Source: Silene conica (Eukaryota; Streptophyta; Magnoliopsida; Caryophyllales; Caryophyllaceae). Taken from it: DNA of 64,000 bases. Position numbers and translations under genes: made by a program. The stretch covers positions 24,523,568 through 24,587,567 of the forward strand of contig CM055319.2 of assembly GCA_029255685.2 (NCBI GenBank), in the 5' to 3' direction. Below the pieces are notes generated by a model. The model worked only from the letters and a program-made list of their open reading frames with translations. It searched no databases and was not told where the DNA came from. Positions 60,095 through 64,000 of this stretch are shown here, piece after piece; within the stretch, counting starts at the first letter, position 1; every line of letters starts with the position of its first letter.

Positions 60095-62265
60095 TTGTAC
60101 TAAAGTTAGTATTGGTGGTTTATTGTTATCTTTTGTTAATTAGTGTCTTATTATCTTCTTACGGTTTTGGGTCGTATTAATTAAATATGAGAGTCGGGAA
60201 TTTACTTAAGTCGTGGGAGTCTCTACTTCTATATTAGGAAAGTTGCTATATTAGGAAAGTTTCTATTTTTGGAAACTTTCCACATATGGAAGGTTTCTAT
60301 TTATAGCAAGTGTGGTTTGTTATGGGGTCCGGGAAGGTTATTGATTCGTTACAAATACGTGTTTAGGTAGCAGTTTCCGCGTGGAACAGTTCTAGCGAGC
60401 TTTGGACTTATCTGCATTTCTGCTATTCGAGGTAGGGGAAAATACTAGTTTACAATAATGTGTGATCTGCTCTTTATTGGCATTATGCATGTTTATTATA
60501 TAATATCACGTGATTATTATGTTGAGTTGTTATCTTATTCTGTGATATCATACCCGTTGTGAATATATATATATATATTGGGTCTTGTGATACGGTGTTG
60601 GATCGGTGCGGAGTATATATGACGTTGGATCGGTGCGGAGTATATATGGCGTTGGATCGGTGCGGAGTATATATGGCGTTGGATCGGTGCGGAGTATATA
60701 TATGGTGTTGGATCGGTGCGGAGTTTATTTGGCGTTGGATCGGTGCGGAGTTTATTATATTGTTTGTGTATTTATTTTTTTTCCCTACTCAACCTCGTGG
60801 TTGACCCTGTGTATTCGTGATCACCTGTGATGAACCAAATTATTGGGGAGCAGATTGACAGGTGGCTGAGACTAAGGGGGAGCTATGGGAGGAAGAGCTT
60901 GGATCCGGACCAGATTAGATGTCTAGATCACCTTAGTCAGTTTAATACGAGTTGTACTTTATTTGTTTTGTTAAGACTTTTGGATACGGATGTAAGAGCA
61001 TGTCTTGAGTTAAATTTTATTTAAAGTACTGTTTATCTTCCTTTGTATCTACTGCCTCGGGAAACCGAGATGGTAACACCTCTCTTTATCTAAGGAGTCC
61101 TAGTACAGGCCCTTTAATAAATGGGGGTGTTACAAAGTGGTATCAGAGCGAACGATCCTCAGGCCTAAACCAAATGAATAATAAGGAACGTAGGAAGAGT
61201 CTAATAAAATGAACCCCGAGATGAAACTGTTAGGAGCCCCAAAAAGGAACGGGATGAGTTAGGGGCCCCCTCACACCAAACCTGGGCCCTTTCTGTTCTA
61301 TCTCGGGAACCCAAAGAGAGTAATTGAGGAGTGGGGTAGACTATATAGTGACCTGGTTATATTGTGCTAACGTTCTTGCAGGAGAAGAACGAGGTAAGTC
61401 ATACGTGAATTCTGATTAAGGATATGTGCAATATGAACCGTGGATTGATATGATAATTGAATTGAAATTATCAGAGTTTGGGAGTTGTATTTGTTGGGCC
61501 ATGGTTAGAGTGATGTGATCATACGATTTTGATATTTTGAAGTGTTCATACGATTATCTGGAATTGAATGACTATCGTATCTATGTAATATATTATTGGT
61601 ATTTGAACATGAATGATCAGACTTATGTAATTTAGTAATCCCTGTCTAGTGATATGTGGAATGTGTTACCCCAAGCCATCAATGACACGTAGTTATGTGT
61701 TACATTTGTATATATGTGTACAAGTATTGAGTGTTTGGTTGGTTTCTCGAAATCTTGACTGTGCTCTAGATGACGATTAAAGTTGGAATGAAGAATGAAT
61801 ATTAATATGGTTCAATGTCCATGCTTTAAATGATACGTCAACGCGTTTCGTAAAATGAATGGTTGAGTTTCGAAGTAGTAATGTGAATTGTAACAGAACC
61901 AAAATTTTAAATAAACTTTTAGAATGTTACCTTGTTTGTACGGACTGTCATATTAAATGTGCTCCATATTTGCGTATGAAAATTTTATGTATGATAACCC
62001 CTTGAGTTGGGTTCACAATGCTTTTCTTTTATGTTAATAGGAGTTATATTTTGAGAGAAATGAATCTTCTAGTTGACAGTGGTTAGATGGTTGTTGTACA
62101 GTTCCATTTTGACCCATATTTTGTAAAAGAAATCATTTGAGACTTGGTTATTGTTTATGCATAATTCCACCTCTACTGTTCAGAATATGCGTTTACGTTT
62201 TCAAGATAATAAGACACTAATTAACAAAAGATAACAATAAACCACCAATACTAACTTTAGTACAA

Positions 62266-62335
<70 letters not shown>

Positions 62336-64000
62336 TTTGTAATTAAACAACAACAATCACGAAAATTGGAACACGCAAAACACAAACACCAACAGACCAT
62401 TACCAAATCAGGCCTCACGACCACATCCCATGGCCAGCCCTCAACTCAGCCCCATCGACACCTCTCTGACGCCTAAACCACCACCACGACGTGGTGGTCG
62501 CCACCACTGTACCCCAGTGAACCCCTAGACAGACCCCTCGACTTAACCCTTGCCCAAACCTGCCTTCGACAACCCTTCAAACAACCATGACCCTCCTGCC
62601 GAAACCCGCATAACTCAATACTCATAGCGTGAGTACCCTGAAAACGTGACCCCAGTCGCCGGCGCAACCACTCTAACCACCACCTGACGCTACACTTGAA
62701 ACCACTCACCACCCATGACCCCCTTGGTGACGACCACAAGCGCTCGACACCAGACACCACCCTTGAAAAACGCCCACAAACACCCTCTCTCACGACCTCC
62801 TGTTCGCCCCTGTTTCTGACCGCAAAACCCGACCCACTTCTGGTGATGCTCCGACCAACCAACACCCCCTTTTAACGACCCACAACAACCTATAGCCCTT
62901 CTACCACCTTTACCCATAACCCACGACCAGAATTACACCCAAACACAATTAATTAAGGAATCGTTAACGAGATAGAAAACTCACGCAGAAACAGAGCATC
63001 GTCAAATTGCATTCTACTGTCGTGTTTCAAGGCCCTCGACATAACAGTTATTGTGGTCCTACGACGGTCTAAAAACGATAAACGTGATATATCTAGTACA
63101 TGGGTTACTCTCGACAACACGACTCTAATTGACAAGTGATAAAAAGGTTGTAACACTTACTAGTTTTCTACTGTACAACGCTTGAAGAAAACGATGGTGG
63201 TGATGACATGGTGATGGTGTCTTTACTCGTTTTTCCTTCTCCCTTGTTCTTCTCATGGCCACAGTAGGGTAAGCTTTGTTGATGGAAGGAGGCAGAAATA
63301 GAGGCAGCCGAGTGAAGGGGAATTAGGGTTTTGAGTTTTGTGAGATTTGTCGAAGGATGAAAGCGTTTGGTAGAATGTCGATAGGTAGTAATAGGGTTTT
63401 TGTTGTTGTTTTCATCCTTTGATGTTTATACAGCTAATATCACCCATCAACCATTAAACGTAGGCCCAAACCCATCACGCATCCCGAGAACATAAAACAC
63501 TGGTTCCCGTTCATAAGTCGCAACTTAAAATTTAACTAATACGGTTACTCGACACATTACTCATAACATATATAAAAATATAAAAAAACCTTATTCGATA
63601 AATTAATTATCGAATACCCGTCAATATAAATAATAATATTAAAATGGAATACAGGGTATTACAGGATATCAGAGTTACACCCTCAATATACTCCACTCCA
63701 ATATCCTCTATTATTCCCATCTGGGGAGGATGGTTATCGGTTAGGTATTCTACACAGTGAAGCTTCTATTGGGGTTAGCACGAGCGACCGACCACGTGAG
63801 GAATTAACGTGTCGGGAATGGTTTGCTTATCGTCTCCAAGATAGACCACCGGATATTGAGTATCCAACGGTGTTACTATCTGGCAAGGGATACCACCAAT
63901 TCTCAGTGGATGGTTATATGACGGTTGAATCGCATAGGCTGAACTATATTCGGTTTAACCAAGATCGATTACGAGTGGATAATTACAAGAACCTTTCAAC
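57208..64000 (+). CDS. Helitron RepHel protein (partial), split by an LTR insertion
   Basis: Exons at 57208-57408, 57522-57960, 58193-58481 and 63669-64000 (window end). Introns between the first three are GT-AG and phases agree; the last gap is the LTR insertion with TSD GGATA. The product has the Helitron helicase-like N-terminal region: YWDIGDPDYECEKCRAQMWF with a Cys pair, PKFSLCCGDGKV, HFRENIRAYNSMFSFTSM, KIDHSINQGRGPYTF, FCQLYIYDTEEEV, HPQYTPLQYPLLFPSGEDGY, and the Helitron_like_N signature with FSVDGYMTVE and LNYIRFNQDRLRV. In complete proteins the HUH nuclease and Pif1-type helicase follow; they lie beyond the right edge. Apart from the insertion I see no stop or frameshift, so the gene was inactivated recently. 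The 5' end upstream of 57208 is not identified. Confidence 0.85.
57951..58174. repeat. 112-bp tandem duplication spanning a RepHel exon end and donor site
   Basis: Two nearly identical 112-bp units (57951-58062 and 58063-58174), each beginning AAGCCTTCGGGTATGTAAAT. The exon end and its GT donor (57961) are therefore repeated at 58073, inside the intron. Confidence 0.85.
58482..59577. repeat. Inverted-repeat arm 1
   Basis: About 1096 bp, nearly identical to the reverse complement of ~60038-61134. The few differences seen include TAAAAAGG versus TACAAAGG and the length of A-runs. Confidence 0.85.
58863..59030. repeat. Minisatellite in the LTR (ACTCCGCACCGATCCAACGCC units)
   Basis: Six to seven units of 23-29 bp, each with CTCCGCACCGATCCAAC and a short AT spacer. 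The same array is present inverted at about 60589-60755. Short ORFs across it are artefacts of the repeat. Confidence 0.85.
59463..60025. repeat. Direct duplication flanking the inverted insert (copy 1)
   Basis: Matches 62203-62779 from AAGATAATAAGACAC to CGCCCACAA, differing mainly in AAT-run length (59524-59577 versus about 62267-62334). The two copies bracket the inverted LTR and interior. Confidence 0.8.
60038..61134. repeat. Inverted-repeat arm 2
   Basis: Reverse complement of arm 1, beginning in an ATT run and ending at the LTR terminus GGGGGTGTTACA. A normal primer-binding site follows, so this arm is a plus-orientation 5' LTR end. Confidence 0.85.
61138..61150 (+). other. Primer-binding site, initiator tRNA-Met type, in the rearranged element
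   Basis: TGGTATCAGAGCG, three bases after the LTR end CA at 61134. Same spacing as in the 20-37 kb element. Confidence 0.8.

Larger units (their letters stand above)
58482..63663. mobile_element. Rearranged LTR (LARD-related) insertion in RepHel, with a 1.1-kb inverted repeat
   Basis: Outer termini are TGTAACACCC (58482) and GGGTATTACA (63663), with TSD GGATA at 58477-58481 and 63664-63668. The parts are: LTR 5' portion 58482-60025; the same LTR's first ~1.1 kb in reverse (about 60038-61134); a Met-type primer-binding site (61138-61150) and ~1.05 kb of interior (to ~62202); then LTR sequence again from 62203 to the outer end. Removing 60026-62779 leaves one collinear LTR of about 2.4 kb, so the base structure is a solo LTR carrying an inverted LTR/interior insert. 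Terminal, primer-site and interior sequences are related to the 20.1-37.2 kb element. Confidence 0.8.

Noticed and set aside
58786-60830. Repetitive short ORFs across the LTR minisatellite, and a possible CRISPR-like array of 27-bp units
   Set aside because: The units are a degenerate LTR minisatellite with AT spacers, mirrored in both arms of the inverted repeat; spacers are not unique and the context is a plant retrotransposon.

Overview
The window is nuclear DNA from a flowering plant. The evidence is intron-containing plant genes, dense nested plant retrotransposons (Athila-like and Copia-type LTR elements, a large non-coding LTR element), an RTE-type LINE with a TTG tail, a tRNA-derived SINE, MITEs and Helitrons. 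I favour a eudicot, perhaps of the Caryophyllales, but only on the general look of the repeats. Only two real host genes are supported, plus one dead host gene. The rest is transposable elements and AT-rich intergenic DNA.

Layout. 0-1.2 kb: first coding exon of a minus-strand gene resembling plant HCNGP/SAP30-binding proteins; it runs off the left edge. 1.3-4.3 kb: AT-rich DNA with a diverged tandem duplication and an inverted repeat. 4.32-14.23 kb: a 9.9-kb Athila-like element on the minus strand with TSD GCTAC and a tRNA-Asp primer site. It has gag-protease and a second ORF but no reverse transcriptase, RNase H or integrase. 14.2-20.1 kb: two Helitron 3' ends, a pseudogene of an acyl-protein thioesterase, and a SINE with a 17-bp TSD. 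20.10-37.18 kb: a non-coding LTR element (LARD-like, TSD GAGGA) whose left LTR carries a broken Copia element (21.69-30.34 kb). 37.2-41.9 kb: a diverged repeat array, an Athila LTR/internal fragment, a MITE-like element and an inverted-repeat element.

42.13-52.74 kb: a complete minus-strand gene of nine coding exons encoding a 537-aa proline-rich WBP11-family protein, the orthologue of Arabidopsis EARLY FLOWERING 5 (ELF5). All splice sites I placed keep the frame. Its introns hold three MITE-like elements, a 5'-truncated LINE with an 18-bp TSD, a 35-bp LINE-tail insertion, a tandem triplication and a CT microsatellite flush against a 5' splice site.

53-64 kb: a short Helitron candidate, AT-rich DNA and a minisatellite, then exons of an autonomous Helitron protein (RepHel) on the plus strand, running off the right edge. 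RepHel is split by an LTR insertion (58.48-63.66 kb, TSD GGATA) related to the 20-37 kb element. This insertion is rearranged into a 1.1-kb inverted repeat.

The most unusual structures are (i) that inverted-repeat LTR; (ii) the Athila-like element lacking RT and integrase, whose second ORF is preceded by a copy of the LTR-type GC-palindrome array plus TATA box; and (iii) the nesting of elements with readable target-site duplications. No CRISPR array, operon or prokaryotic system is present.
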